DNA of 64,000 nt, from the NCBI GenBank assembly GCA_903813345.2, contig CAIIXF020000011.1, positions 7,648,571 to 7,712,570 on the forward strand, written 5' to 3'. The translations under genes and the position numbers were made by a program. This document shows positions 1 to 13,007 of the stretch, in pieces (positions within the stretch are counted from its first letter, which is position 1; each line of letters starts with the position of its first letter). Source of the stretch: Owenia fusiformis (lineage: Eukaryota > Annelida > Polychaeta > Sabellida > Oweniidae). The notes under the pieces are model-generated. The model saw only the letters and a list, made by a program, of their open reading frames with translations, was not told the DNA's origin and made no database searches.

Positions 1-463
1 CTCCTTACGTCTCAAAATCTCTTAATTTTCAAATGGGAGTATATCATTTTCGTGAGCGGGATTTGGCGGGACAATACGATTTTCTTTCAAAATCAAAAAT
101 ATTCCAAGGTGTTATTCATCGGGAAGTAGTATCATGGGATAAATTTAGATATATCATTGCATCCCACGACCGGTTTGATTATCAATACGCAATCAGCCTG
201 GTACTGGTCAACAGTAATAAATAACAGACGCTAATAAGACACAGGATCCAATCAGGTTAATTATCGTCTTTTATTGTCTTAAGTCTCAGCGTACCTTGTA
301 AGATAATCATTCCCGTTTGATTTTGTTTGAATCGAAATTAAACGGAGGAGGGGGGGGTGAACATTTAAATCTTAATTTTATTCCTTACAATAGTTAAGAA
401 AACAAACAAAAGACCATTCACTTATCCATCAATTTCCGTGCTCTGCGGATGTTTGGCTACTTT

Positions 464-577
464 GATTACAGAAAAGTCTGAACATCATCCAGGACTCTGA
501 TTGCAGCAGAAGTCGTCTAGGACTCTGATTATAGAAAATATCGTCTTAGCCTTTGATTACAGAGATCGTCTAGGTTT
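464..577. repeat. Short degenerate 28-bp minisatellite
   Basis: About four imperfect copies of a unit starting GATTACAGAAAA or GATTATAGAAAA and ending near CGTCTAGGACTCT follow one another. The first spacing is 35 bp and the next two are 28 bp. The copies differ by substitutions and a small indel, so the array is old. Confidence 0.6.
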
Positions 578-3154
578 TCATCTTTAGACCCACCTTGTGG
601 ATTGAGTGTATCATGATCACTTCCAGAGTGATGGGGGCAGGGGGTTCACATTAAACAAAATTGGTCATCACTTAAGTTTAAAAAAAAGCTCAGAATGATG
701 AAAAACTGCACGATTTTAAATAAATTTTGGAGAAAGGCGTTCTTGAACCCCCCCCCACCCCCTTCTCTGACTAGGGGTCTGACTTTGTCAAATGTCATGG
801 AGGTCGCAATTATATTCATAGAAAAGCATAAATTAAATAACTTCCCCACATTTTTACGTCTTTGCCTCTCTATGTTTGATTTTTATTTTCTTATCCCTCA
901 GGAAAAAAACTAAAAATAGAAGGACATGTGATTTGATCGTATATCCTATACCCCAAAGGTCTCAAAAGTTTTAAATTATTTTTGAAAAACCTCTACCACA
1001 GAAATAACACCGGAGGAGATGGAAATGACTTTGAGCCTTGCAAGTTAGTGTTTCAAAAGTACACAAGCGTTTGCGTGTATACTTCGCGTGGCTAAAGTTC
1101 TAAACTAACTGTCAAAACAAAACAAAGAATGCAATTTTATTGGCGATCATGCACATGCTCTCTTCGAGAGCTTTACCATACTTAAGTCAATTATCAGCAA
1201 ACTTTATGAATTAAAATCAATTGTAGGCTATATGGAATAAGCTAACTCCTGTTAAAGATTAGTATAGACAAAACACATAGATAGAACAAAAAGTCCTTTG
1301 AAAAGTATATCAAAATGAAAAATGGATAATAAATATTTCAAACATATAAATCCGCTTATTAAAGAATAACAATTAACACAACTGGGAAAAATGTTCATGC
1401 CTTATAATCAGCCATATCGATGCAGATAAAACCGTCTAGATAGAACAAGTAACAATAACGAAAACAATTAGCAGATCCATGCCAATTAATTAATTATCGG
1501 ACTTTGGATTTTTCTTAGTTTATACTCGCTTCAACAACTGCGCACCCCTCTCTTGTCAGTAAACACAGGTCGGAAGAAATCATCATGAGATTTTGACATT
1601 GTACTTTCATCAACTGTAACATAAAGACCGGCGTGTTATAATCTTGACGACTCATTTAACCTGCCATATATTGCCCGTGTTGTCGTAATTTTCAAATTTG
1701 ATAAACAATTTTCGAAACCGTATTTTTAGATGTACTTTTTCATGTAGATTTCAAATTATGACATCACTTTGACTGAATTTTGAATATTTAATGACGTAAA
1801 TCAAAATTATTTCTACTCGCATCTAGTCTACCTTGTATTTCAAGGGGAATCTGTGAAACAGAATACAAATATTATACGATATATTAAGAAGGGAATGATA
1901 AAGTATGTAAAATTCCTGCTGAATATACAGTATGCATGTATGAATCTGGGAAATCTCTCGGTGTATCGAATGTTACGACGATCGGAACATTCACTGGTTT
2001 AATCCAGGAGGTTTAATCTCCCGACGTGATATACAGCAAGTACTCCCGGGCAAGTACAATCCTTTGGAATACCAAAGCGTTAGATAAAGTGAGACTCTAA
2101 TAGATCAGAATGTCCCGACACGGAAATCAGAATGACAGAAATATAATTTTGAATAATTTTGGGAGGTAGGGAATCGCACAATTTTGTAATTCCAATGCTG
2201 CCCTTTGTGTTTTATCAACGTTATACAACGATGCAAACAAAACAGATCGTATTTAAATCTTATTCTAATTTTAATTCCTACATGAAATCTCAGCCCCCCC
2301 CCCAAACACTAGTAACATTTTAAAGACTTTATCTAATTCAAACAATCAAATCAAATCAAAATTAAAACATGCAAACAGGTATATCTGCTTATGGAGGAAT
2401 ATCCGAAGAAATGTGTGACGCTGGTTTTCAGTCCTTAATCGCCGCTTAATACCTGAAAAGCAACTTATCTGCTTATTATAAGTTATCAAATAATTTAACA
2501 ATTAAACAGAAACAATGCATGCCAAACATTTATCTATAATTGTTATATTATGGCTATTTTATAGTTTGCACTTGTATCGAGCAACTGTGTATCGGGCTGT
2601 GTATACGGGCCCTTTCTCAAACCCAATATGGGATTTAACACGTCACTTGAGGCAAGATTCATAAACTATATCTCCACGGGCTATAATTTGAAGAACGCCA
2701 CTGACGGATCTGTCCCTTTTGGATGGGCCGTATTGTTCTTGTGTGTATCTTACCCACGGGAACCTACAAAACAGATATAATTGCATTGTGAAAAGGAAGT
2801 CCCGTCTCTATAAAACTTCCTAGAATAAGATTCAAGCAGTGTAAACATCCATATTTGCAAAAATAACGATAAACCACTGTCATTAAGTAGTTGTAGTACC
2901 ATATTCGTATAGCTTTTGGGAAAGACGATAAAACGCAAAATATGATTGGAATATTTGCTGAAGTCTGGGATCGATGATCTGACAGAAAATTTAAGGAAGG
3001 CGTTGATCATGACTGAGCAAAATGAAAGAGCAAAGTAATAATAATTGCAATTTATGTTTATCATTTCAACTATTCCGAGTCAGAGAAATCAAGAATAAAA
3101 ATGAAACTTTCCTTAGATATCTGTCGTATTGGCTTTACCGGGAAGGCTAGTTCT

Positions 3155-3167
3155 GGGGGGGGGGGGG
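3155..3167. repeat. Poly-G tract, one of four G/C homopolymers in the left flank
   Basis: A run of 13 G residues lies here. Shorter runs occur near 350-357 (G), 748-756 (C) and 2294-2302 (C). Such runs are striking in otherwise AT-rich DNA and could form G-quadruplex-like structures if paired with neighbouring G runs. They are also common sites of sequencing slippage. Confidence 0.6.
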
Positions 3168-3733
3168 TAGCGCTTGTTTAAATTTTAAATTATTAAGATC
3201 AAAATGGTAAGGTCATATTGACGAATTTCCAAAATGACAAATTATTGTGCAGTGCGTTAAATTGGAATATCTTTTGATTCTTTTCCACTGGGGTACGCTA
3301 ATATCCGATCTTAGTACTTCAATATTTTTGTTTGAAAGCAAGATCTTTAATGTAAACATCCGCATTTCAATATATCCTGAGACTATCATAGAATAATTCT
3401 GTGAATCCCAAGCACAACCCATTACAATATCAGTCTATAAGTCAATCTGTATTACAACAAATGAATAATAATCCCGAAAACAGTTCAACTATATTTGGCT
3501 TTGACTTATTTGTTTGAGAGGGATACGAAATCTAGGAATAAAAGTCACCGACGGTCCAACTTCAACGAACAATCTACATGTACAGACTTATCTTACTAAT
3601 TTAAATAATTATTTGTCCTCATCGTGATTTGCCCGTCTGATTATACAGGTTTTACTTTCAATTTAGCCTCACTCAGACACACAAATAAAATGTAAAATTA
3701 TAACATCATATTATAAAAACATTATCCAACCTC

Positions 3734-4144
3734 GAATTAACACTAATGAACACGATGTGATGACTTTATTACTATCTATGAGGAACCATTAAACAATTAT
3801 GAACGAAATCCAGATACGTACAGTTTATTCATGAATTTGGAATATAATGTCGCAATTCATTCTAAATATCTGTTAAATATCGAATCTCTTACATTACGAA
3901 TCTCTTATTAAAATATATTCTATTTATACAATATTGTTTTTCCCGTCATCCGTGATTTCCACATGTTGATTGTATTCTATTTTATCAAATGATCGGAAAG
4001 TAATACCATGAAATGAGTAGCATTAGACATGTTAGATTATACGCCCTTGAATTACACTTATAAACACGATGTGATGATTGTTTCATTTACTTAGAGGAAC
4101 GCATTAACAGATTAATCAATTATGAACGAAATCCAGATACGTAC
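3734..4144 (+). repeat. Diverged direct duplication of about 110 bp
   Basis: The stretch at 3734-3830 recurs at 4049-4144. Shared landmarks are AACACGATGTGATGA, an A/G-rich GAGGAAC block, and the near-identical TATGAACGAAATCCAGATAC. The spacing changes from 315 to 323 bp along the copies, so indels have accumulated. The second copy ends just before the 53-bp tandem array. Confidence 0.65.
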
Positions 4145-4151
4145 GATGTAA

Positions 4152-4850
4152 GGATTCATATAGAAGGTAGTTTGCAAATGAATCCTGCCTTCAGGAAGGC
4201 AGGATTCATTTGTAAACTATATTGCATATGAATCCTGTATGATTCCTGGAGGCTGGATTCATTTGTAAACTATATTGCATATGAATCCTGTATGATTCCT
4301 GAAGGCAGGATTCATTTGCAAACTACCTTCTATATGAATCCTGTACGAACCCTGAAGGCTGGATTCATTTGTAAACTATATTGCATATGAATCCTGTATG
4401 ATTCCTGAAGGCAGGATTCATTTGCAAACTACCTTCTATATGAATCCTGTACGAATCCTGAAGGCTGGATTCATTTGTAAACTATATTGCATATGAATCC
4501 TGTATGATTCCTGAAGGCAGGATTCATTTGCAAACTACCTTCTATATGAATCCTGTACGAATCCCGAAGGCTGGATTCATTTGTAAACTATATTGCATAT
4601 GAATCCTGTATGATTCCTGAAGGCAGGATTCATTTGCAAACTACCTTCTATATGAATCCTGTACGAATCCTGAAGGCTGGATTCATTTGTAAACTATATT
4701 GCATATGAATCCTGTATGATTCCTGAAGGCAGGATTCATTTGTAAACTATTTAAACAGCGAATCCTGTATGAATCCTGGAGGCAGGATTCATACAGGATT
4801 CATATGTGCATATGAATCCTGTATGAATCCTGACTCCAGGATTCAGTGGT
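4152..4850 (+). repeat. 53-bp tandem array with palindromic ends
   Basis: About ten 53-bp units run head to tail. They alternate between a form containing TTTGCAAACTACCTTCTATA and a form containing TTTGTAAACTATATTGCATA, giving a 106-bp two-unit period. Each unit carries GAATCCTGTA and CAGGATTCAT-type inverted words. The first unit (4152-4192) is the reverse complement of the next (4195-4235), a near-perfect 41-bp palindrome with a two-base centre. The distal end has another inverted pair (4760-4778 against 4784-4802), followed by a further direct copy at 4814-4832. No open frame runs through the array. Confidence 0.85.
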
Positions 4851-5640
4851 TTGATTCACATTTTTTGCTGTGATATTGAGTTGGAAAAAGGGAACGGTGA
4901 AGGTAGAAACTTTAAGGAAACTCTTCTTAAGTCCCTTAACAGGTTTTAAGAGGGTTATAAAATTCCACACCCCTATTTGAAGGGCTTTTGAGGTCATATC
5001 TGAAAATAATTGCTGCTGTTAACATGGCCGAGGGGGGACACATTGACTAGTAATGTGGTGTAAAATTGAACTTTATGTTGACAAAACACTAACTTTTAAA
5101 ATTACTGTAACTTTTTCCCATTTGGGAGTTCACCTATGATACTTGGAAAATCAATGTAACTTTGGATAAGCTTTAAAATGATATATGACACATGCTACGA
5201 GGACACTGGAATATGTCTGCCTAGGGGGGGCCCCATACTTTCGGGACACCCTGTACTATGTCATTAAATGTAAAAAGGTTTCATCTCCAATTTGAATTTA
5301 GGGGGAATCAACTTTCACATGCATTTGACCCATATTGGTAGTTAGAACCTTATAATAGTGAAGGGACGATATATAAGGATCAGTCAGGAAATACCCTATC
5401 ACCTTAAAGTGTGTCTTGCTTCACGATTGTATACCACAGAAAACATGCAAATGGTGAATGGGGGATTTATATATAATATATCTCAACCCATTATTTTGAA
5501 CTATTTTTAAGTTATCCTCGGTTCCAAGTCCAAATATTGACATTTCGTTAATTTGTACATTTCTTTTATTAGCCAGCGCATCTCTAGTACTCATGAACGT
5601 TTTATTAAGCCAAACATACAGCAAGCCAAAGGTAGCAAAT
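4851..5640. other. Unique spacer between two repeat arrays
   Basis: AT-rich DNA without a supportable gene. A GGGACACCCTGTAC word near 5243-5256 resembles one end of a mariner-type element, but no matching opposite end was found nearby. The last ~90 bp contain fragments reminiscent of the satellite (AATATTGACATTTCGTTAA, GCCAGCG), so the edge of the array that follows is gradual. Confidence 0.5.
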
Positions 5641-6377
5641 TATATGCTGTCACCAGCGTTACGTACGACTGGTCAGAAACTTTACATAACGTCTAGTGCG
5701 AAATGTAAACCAGCGCTTTATGACAAATTAGATACTCATAATCTCACGAATAGAATGACCATACAACAAGTTCTTGGAAGAGAAAATACCAAAATAAATC
5801 CTCACACGTTGCTTAAATAAGCAAACATCATGCTCCTACCAGCGTGACGTTAGACCGATCCGAAAAATGATATTTTGTTTAGAGCGCAATGTAAATCAGA
5901 GCTTTGCAACAAATCCTTCAAATTAGATACTCTATATCTCACGAAGAGAATGACCATACAACAAGTCCCTGTTAGAGCAAATGCAAATATATGTATTTAT
6001 CTTTACACGTTGCTCAATTAAGCAAACATCATGCTCCTACCAGCGTGACGTAAGACCGGTCCGAAAATCGACATTACGTCAATAGTGCAGTGTAAATCAG
6101 ATCTTTGCGACAAATCCTACAAATAAAATACTTTATATCTCACGAATAGAATGACCAATCGACCAGTCCTTGGTAGGGCAAATGTAAAAAAAATGCATCC
6201 TTAAACATCTCAATAATTAGCAAATATCCTGCTGCGACAAGCGTTAAGTACGACTGGTATGAAAATTGTCATTTCTTCTAGAGCCAAACTGCATCAGCGA
6301 TTTAAGACAAATTAGATATGAAATATTTCACGAACGGAAACATAATTCGTTAAATCGTTCGTAGAGCAAGCGTAGAA

Positions 6378-6925
6378 CATGGCGTAGAACAATGGAAATA
6401 ACGTCCAACGCATGCGCGTAAATCGACATTTCATGGTCCAAAGATTTCAATGGAGAGCAGTCTTCATCAAAATTTAAAATCTTAATAACTTTTTAGCAAA
6501 TCATTTATTTTCTTAGGATTCAACGGATCCCTGTTAGACCCAACGAAGTGTTCATTTTGATATATAAAACAGCAAAATCCATCCACAGATCTTTCGGCCT
6601 TTTAATGATTTAATTTTCGGGATATTTTGCTAAAATCCCCCATTGGCCGCCATTATAAACTTTGAAAAAACCCAAATCCTCATCATTTCATATCATTCGT
6701 TAAGTGATCTAAACAACTCCAATCGCTTAGGATTCAACGGATTCTAAGAGATCAAAGCTAATACAATATGTTGACAACCCCCGTTTCAATATTTGCCGCA
6801 TAATCTTTTGGCCTTTTAGGTTATACATTTGTCAATATTTTGATTTTCGACCATTAATGACGTACTTGGATCCGAGATTCATTGTCCCGGGATTCATGAC
6901 GCTATTTCCATTATTCTACGCCATG
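6378..6925. mobile_element. 548-bp MITE with ~28-bp terminal inverted repeats and no visible target duplication
   Basis: The left end CATGGCGTAGAACAATGGAA and the reverse complement of the right end CATGGCGTAGAATAATGGAA match over about 28 bp with two or three differences. Flanking satellite reads GCGTAGAA on the left and ACATATTCTG on the right. Related monomers near 7110 and 14850 contain GTAGAAACATATTCTG uninterrupted, so the two flanks join exactly with no duplicated bases. Inside, TTAGGATTCAACGGAT occurs twice about 215 bp apart. No transposase frame is present, so the element would be non-autonomous. Its family is not identified. Confidence 0.75.
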
Positions 6926-9249
6926 ACATATTCTGAAACGTCTCTCAAATTAGCAAAGGACTAGCTAGTACCAGCGTAAAGTACGACTGGTCAGAAAATT
7001 GACATTTCTTTTAAAGCGCAAACTGCAATGGCGAATTAAGACAAATAAGATATAAAATATTTCATGAACGGAAACATAAGTCGTTAAATCGTTCGTAGAG
7101 CAAACGTAGAAACATATTCTGAAACGTCTCTCAAATCAGCATAGGACGAGCTAGTACCAACGTAAAGTACGACTGGTCAGAAAATTGACATTCCGTCTAG
7201 AGCGCAATGTAAATCAAAGCTTTAAGAGAAATAAGATACTCAATATCTCACGAATAGAATGACCACTCAACAAGTCCTTGAAAGAGCAAATGAAAAAATC
7301 ATATCCCTTTACGTTGCTGAAATAACAAAACAACATGCTGCTACCAGCGTTGCGCAAAACCGGTCCGAAAATTGACATTTCGTCTAGAGCGCAATGTAAA
7401 TCAGATCTTTACTACAAATCCTACAAATTAAATACTCTATATCTCACGAATAGAATGACCAATCAACATGTCCATGGTAGGGCAAATGTAAAAAAATGTA
7501 TCCTTAAACATCTCACTAATTTAAATATCCTGCTTCCACCATCGTTACGTACGACTGTTCAGAAATTGAAATTTCTCCTGAAGCGCAAATTGCATCTGCG
7601 ATTGAACACAAATTAGATATAAAATAGATCACGAAGGGGAACATCAGTCATTAAATCCATTGATGAGCATACTTCAAAATAAATAATTAAACGTCTCATA
7701 AAATAGCAATGGACAAGCTAGTAGCAGTGTGACGTACGACTGGTCCGAAAATTGTCATTTTTTAGAGCCCAAACTGCTTCAGCTATTTAAGATAAATAAG
7801 ATATAAAATATTTCACGAAAGGAAACATAACTCATTCTATATATCTTTCGTAGAGCAAACGTGGAAACATATTGAGAAACGTCTCTAAAATTAGCAAAGG
7901 ACGAGCTAGTACCAGCGTAAAGTACGACTGGTCAGACAATTGACATTTCATCTAGAGTACAATGTAAATCAAAGCTTTATGCCAAATAAGATACTCAATA
8001 TTCAACGAATAAAATGACCACTCAACAAGTCCTTGGTAGAGCAAATGCACAAATATATACTTTAACGTCGCTCAATCTAACGACCTACATGCTGCTACCA
8101 GCGTGACTTAAGACTGGTCTGAAAATTGACTTTTCGTCCTTCAAAATCTCTATAATTAGTTAATAGCATGCTGCCACAAACGTTACATATGACTGGTCCG
8201 AAAATTGATATTTTGTCTAGATGCAAACTATATCAGAAATCTGAGACAAATTAGATATAAAGTATTTCACGATCAGAAACACCAGTCATTAAATCCTTCG
8301 TAGAGAAAACGTAGAAACATAATACTGAATCGTCTCACATATCAGCAAAGGACTAGCTAGTACCAGCGTGACGTACGACTGGTCAGAAACTTGACATAAC
8401 GTCTAGAGCAAAATGTAAATCAGCGCTTTATGACAAATTAGATACTCATAATCTAACGAATAGAATGACCATACTACAAGTTCTTGGAAGAGTAAATGCA
8501 AAAATCATATCCTAACACGTTGGTCAAATAAGCAAACATCATGCTCCTACCAGCGTGACGTAAGACCGGTCCGAAAATTGACATTTCCTCTAGAGCGCAA
8601 ACTGCTTCAGAGATTGAAGACAAAATAGATATAAAATAAATCACGAAGGGGAACATCAGTCATTAAATCCATTGATGAGCATACTTCAAAATAAATACTT
8701 AAACGTCTCTCAAATCAGCAAAGGACGAGCTAGTACCAGCATGACGAAGGACTGATTCGAAAATTGACATTTCGTCTAGAGCGCAAAGCTTTATGACAAA
8801 TAAGATACTCAATATCTCACGAATAGAATGACCACTCAACAAGTCCTTGCCAGAGAAAATGCTAAAATATGTACTTTAACGTTTCTCAAACTAACGATCC
8901 ACATGCTGCTACAAGCGTGACGTAAGACTGACCCGAAAATTGACATTTCGTCTAGAGTGCAATGTAAATCAGAGCTTTACGACAAATAAGATACTCAATA
9001 TCTCACGAATAGAATGACCACTCAACAAGTCCTTGGTAGAGAAAATGCTAAAATATATACTTTAACGTTTCTCAAACTAACGATCCACATGCTGCCGAAA
9101 ATTGACATTTCGTCTAGAGCGCAATGTAAATCAGAGCTTTGCGACAAATCCTGCAAATAAGATACTCTATATCTCATGAATAGAATGACCAATCAAGAAG
9201 TCCTTGATAGGGCAAATTAAAAAAATTATCCTCAAAACTCACTTATTAA

Positions 9250-9465
9250 CGAACATGATTTAATTCATCGATATTTTTACTAAGAATTAAATTTCCCCCA
9301 TGGTTTTGGTTTGAAATTACTTTTTGCAATATGTTACAATTTTACTTATTTTCATGCTAATTATACGAGAATAAGATGCATAATGCACAACAAAATGTAC
9401 TGTAGAAGCCGACTTTGTATGTTTGCCTTCGACTCTTTCTCATGTCTTGACGGTCTTGCAATTGA
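9250..9465. other. Unrelated insert interrupting the diverged satellite
   Basis: Satellite sequence stops after a CTCACTTATTA word and resumes with GAATGGCTCATCAACAAGTC. The ~215 bp between them do not match any monomer. No inverted ends, target duplication or poly-A tail were recognised, so the origin is unclear. Confidence 0.5.
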
Positions 9466-10057
9466 CTAGAATGGCTCATCAACAAGTCATTGGTAGAGCT
9501 AATATAAAATGTATCCTTAAAAATCTCACTACCTGTTGCAAATAACATGCTGCCACAAGTGTTACTTACGACTGGTCCAAAAATGACATTTAGCCTCGAG
9601 CGCAAATTGTATCAAAGATTTAAGACAAATTAGATATCAAATATTTCACGACCAGAAACATCAGTCATTAAATCCCTTGTAGAAATATATACTGAAACGT
9701 CTCACAAATCAGCAAAGGACAAGCTAGTACCAGCGTGACGTAGGACTGATCAGAAAATTGCCATAACGATTAGAGGGAAATGTTAATGAGAGCTTTGTGA
9801 CAATTAGATACTCAATATCCACTGTATGTACAGTGATCGTCTACTATTAAAAGTGCGTGATCAAAGACTCGACAAGATGCGCAAAATTCAAATATTTTGT
9901 AACGGTTATTTTTAAAAGATTTATTTGTGTTTATATTACAGGCTACTGGTGATTCAATTAGGTTTTGTAGGAACAAGAACACCCATATGCTTTGAGAAAT
10001 ATATATCAGTTTGACCATTTTTTCGTAAATGTTATTGATTTTACGATGTAAAGATAT

Positions 10058-11063
10058 TGTAACAACCGGGGGTCACACTCGCCTAGCCGTGACGTATTAA
10101 AAAGTTACAAGGTGTTACAAATATACTTGAAATTTCTGTGGTAGCGTATATATGGCCTTGACTAGGGAGTGTGTTGGTTGTTATGAATTTTAATCTGCTC
10201 TACTGACAACTAACTGTCACACTGATCTCAATAATAACATAAAATATGATTTGAATTAAAATATATATATTATTTAACCAACTAAAAGTATGAAATATGT
10301 ACAATGAGTTTTTACAATGAAACTAAGGTCTTTCAGATGGTATATCAAACAAGATACTGTAAATACCTAACAAAACAGTTTTCAATCTTATTACCTATCT
10401 GACCTTATATAGACTAATACACACAACTACTTCATGTAGATGCTCAACAACACTAGTGCCACCTTTTGGCAAATATTCAAACTGATAAAAGTACACACAT
10501 GGCTATGAATATCTATCTTCAACTAAAACCTTGCAAAATTAGTATGCTACCCTAAGCTGGTAATATTCACAGAACAAAAGGAGACATAATTCTGAATATA
10601 TATCTGATTGGAATCAACGATAGCAACTAAGAAAAATGATGCAGATTCTCAAACCTTGCAAAATTAGGTCACTTGACTTAGCTGTCTATTTCTGTACAAA
10701 ACTAACTTCCTTACCCTATTCAACTTGATTTATCTTATCCTAGGCTATTTACTGTTAACAGAATCATATCCTATCCTATCTTAGGACCTTAAGTCCTACA
10801 TTTAAGACGATTATAATCCGCACAATATAAAATAGACAATCTCATAAATTCTCCATGTGCGCCTCCAAACGCTTTTCTAAGACGTGCTCTGATTGGCTAA
10901 TCTAAACTAGGCTTAAGTTTTTGGCACCAAATTCAAAAGTTATAAAAAGTTAATGACCTTTAAACCTTACAATAAAGTGAAATACAAATATTTACATGAA
11001 CAGCTATGTGAAATAATTAAACTGGGCATGAAATATAAAAAGTAACAACCCAGGGTTGTTACA
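10058..11063 (+). mobile_element. Solo LTR of an LTR retrotransposon, 1006 bp
   Basis: The sequence starts TGTAACAACC and ends GGTTGTTACA, the short TG...CA inverted ends typical of LTRs. It is flanked by a 4-bp direct repeat ATAT (10054-10057 and 11064-11067). Near the 3' end, a TATA-like TATAAAAAG (10941-10949) is followed by an AATAAA polyadenylation word (10971-10976), in the order and orientation expected of an LTR promoter and poly-A signal. No gag or pol sequence is present, consistent with LTR-LTR recombination. A Gypsy-type origin is plausible from the TGTAAC start but not proven. It is nested in the TIR element 9820-13691. Confidence 0.72.
10941..10976 (+). promoter_or_regulatory. 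TATA box and polyadenylation signal of the solo LTR
   Basis: TATAAAAAG and AATAAA lie 21 bp apart, 90-120 bp before the LTR end. The close spacing implies a very short R region if both are functional. Confidence 0.45.
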
Positions 11064-11067
11064 ATAT

Positions 11068-12190
11068 AAATGCGATGTAACATGTGTTATTTTATTCAAA
11101 AAGCTTAAAAATATCAAAAACAATAGAACATTTTTACTCTCTTTTATTTTTAATACTTAGGTAGGGTCTTGGGCTTCCGTTTTACCATGATGAAATTCAC
11201 GTTTCCGCTCTTAAATAACATGGAATAAATATTCTAACACAGAAACGAATGGATCAGCCTATAGCGTGAGTTTCAGCAAACCATATGCCCCTTTCATACA
11301 TGCTTTTCACGAGAAGAAAAATGGGATTTCTTTCAAAAAGTATGTCTAAAAACATGTACATCACCGTTCACCGATTCAGTCAATTAAATGGTCACTGTGT
11401 GTGCGTACATTTTGTTTCTGCCTAGGTTTGAATACATTACCATTTAATGAAATGAACACTGTACAGTAAACCTGCTACGTGAAACACATCTTGAAGCGTA
11501 ACACCTTATAAGTGGAACAGTTTTAAAGTCCCATTCCAGTCCATTTATTTTACCCTCTGATTCCAAGGAACGAGAAGTTAACACCTTGGCATCCAAGATG
11601 ATTGTCGAATTGTAATGCAAGAATTGAATAAATTATGAATGAAAATGCATGTCACAGTATCGCCCATTGTCATGGTTGTGCCTGTTTTGGACATGGGGCC
11701 TAATAATAAACTTATAAAATATAAAATCTGAATTGTACATTATCTATTTCATTGGGGAGTTAAATCATTCTTTTGCAGCAAGGTATCAAGTTATAAGTTA
11801 TACTAAAATGTAATGACGTAATTATCTCCGGTAGATGCCAGTAGTCAGTTCCCAGTTTCACCACGAGGTGGCTAACTTGGGTCATATATAAATGACGGGT
11901 ATAAGGGAAAGCTCCTTAAAGTTCAATATTCAGTAGATTTATTGATCAATTTTCAAATAAAAGTCTATCGGTGATTAGCTTGAGAATTTTAGAATTGTAT
12001 GTAATCGAATGCAAAATAAACGCCAAGTGGGACTTTTTAGGGAAACTCTACAAAGTGTGAAATAAAGACCATGCTATTATCTCTAATTATGGTAATTTTG
12101 TTTTATTTTGTATCAGTTGAATCAGAGATTTTGGATGATTTCATTTGATTATTGTCAATCACCTAAATTGTAATAAATTCATCACTTTCT
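11068..12190. other. Internal DNA of the Transib-like element, no gene seen
   Basis: AT-rich sequence between the solo LTR and the nested MULE-type MITE. No long open frame, RNA gene or additional repeat was recognised. If the parent element once carried a transposase, it is not detectable here by eye. Confidence 0.5.
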
Positions 12191-12200
12191 ACAAGTATGT

Positions 12201-13007
12201 TAGCCTTGCCCAAGTCGGTCTCTTTCACTATCTTGATTTCTATTATGACCGCCTTGTACCAAAGAGAAAGCCACGTGCTTTACCGACTCAATGTTTATGT
12301 CGGTAAAATTTGACCAATCAACGACGGCCCTGCAGCGTTAGCTCATTATTATGCACGGTCAAAAACAAGTACACTTTACTTTTCGCCGGGACTTTTCACG
12401 AACAAATCTTGCATGAATTCATCATGAAAATACAAATATTTTATCAGATAAATATCAATCAGAGTTTAGTGGATGCCGGAGCATCGATCGGTAACCGGAG
12501 GTGAGAAGATTTCAACAATAAACGTTGAAACGATCGCTGAGTTAAAATGAACATGTAGGCTGAGATTCAATCACTGATCGACTACACCCGCTACATTGGA
12601 CTCGGTCTTGCATTTTCATCGCGAAATCAGTTTTAAATCTATTGCATGATTTAATTTATATTAATCACTCTTACAAATTCGATATGTACATTTAATTACA
12701 TAATATATTGTAACTCTAAAGGAACGATCGATCAGATCATTGAATTTCAAATCGGGAAGATTGCTTTGCTTATGCAGGTCAACCTGATAACGTTTTGATT
12801 GGTCAATCAGCCTGAAGTCACACGTCGTGTCCACGCGTATATCTCTTGATCAATAAGGTTTCGCGATACCCCTGATAGCGTAGGTATTATGGAAACCTCG
12901 AAACCGTTGAATAACTCTGCATAATATCAGCGCAGGTGTATTGGATTGTACAAGGCGGTAATAATTCAAGATCAGATAAGTAAAAAATACCGACTTGGGC
13001 AAGGCTA
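12201..13007. mobile_element. 807-bp Mutator-type MITE with ~62-bp TIRs and 9-bp target duplication
   Basis: Left end TAGCCTTGCCCAAGTCGGT matches the inverted right end, and the similarity extends about 60 bp to ACCGCCTTGTAC (left arm 12201-12260, right arm about 12948-13007). The nine bases CAAGTATGT directly precede the left end (12192-12200) and follow the right end (13008-13016). Nine-base duplications with long TIRs are characteristic of the Mutator/MULE superfamily. The interior has no transposase frame; the 64- and 88-residue open frames overlapping it look random. It is nested in the element 9820-13691. Confidence 0.72.

Larger units (their letters stand above)
1..3720. other. Unique AT-rich intergenic or intronic DNA
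   Basis: No coding region can be supported here. The longest frames (63 residues at 33-224 plus, 104 residues at 2750-3064 minus) resemble no family I recognise and have no convincing splice signals. The only visible structure is homopolymer tracts and one small minisatellite, listed separately. Introns or distal exons of a gene lying outside the window cannot be excluded. Confidence 0.6.
5641..9819 (+). repeat. Diverged ~186-bp satellite array, segment I
   Basis: Tandem copies of a roughly 186-bp monomer run on the plus strand. Each copy has the recognisable junction GACTGGTCCGAAAATTGACA, then a TCTAGAGCGCAA block and, in one monomer class, CTCACGAATAGAATGACCA. At least two classes are present: one with AATGTAAATCAGAGCTTT and one with CAAACTGCATCAGAGATT. 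Copies differ by many substitutions and by truncations, unlike the homogeneous core further right. The array is interrupted by the MITE at 6378-6925 and by unrelated DNA at about 9250-9465. Frames of 60-93 residues here are monomer readthrough, not genes. Confidence 0.88.

Noticed and set aside
33-224. 63-residue frame at the window start
   Set aside because: It is well formed but short, lacks splice signals and matches no family I know; chance is sufficient.
5235-5260. GGGACACCCTGTAC as the end of a mariner-type element
   Set aside because: No opposite terminus or target duplication was found in the neighbourhood.
5641-9819. Regular ~186-bp spacing considered as a CRISPR array
   Set aside because: There are no short identical repeats with unique spacers: whole monomers are related along their length. 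The surrounding DNA is eukaryotic in character.
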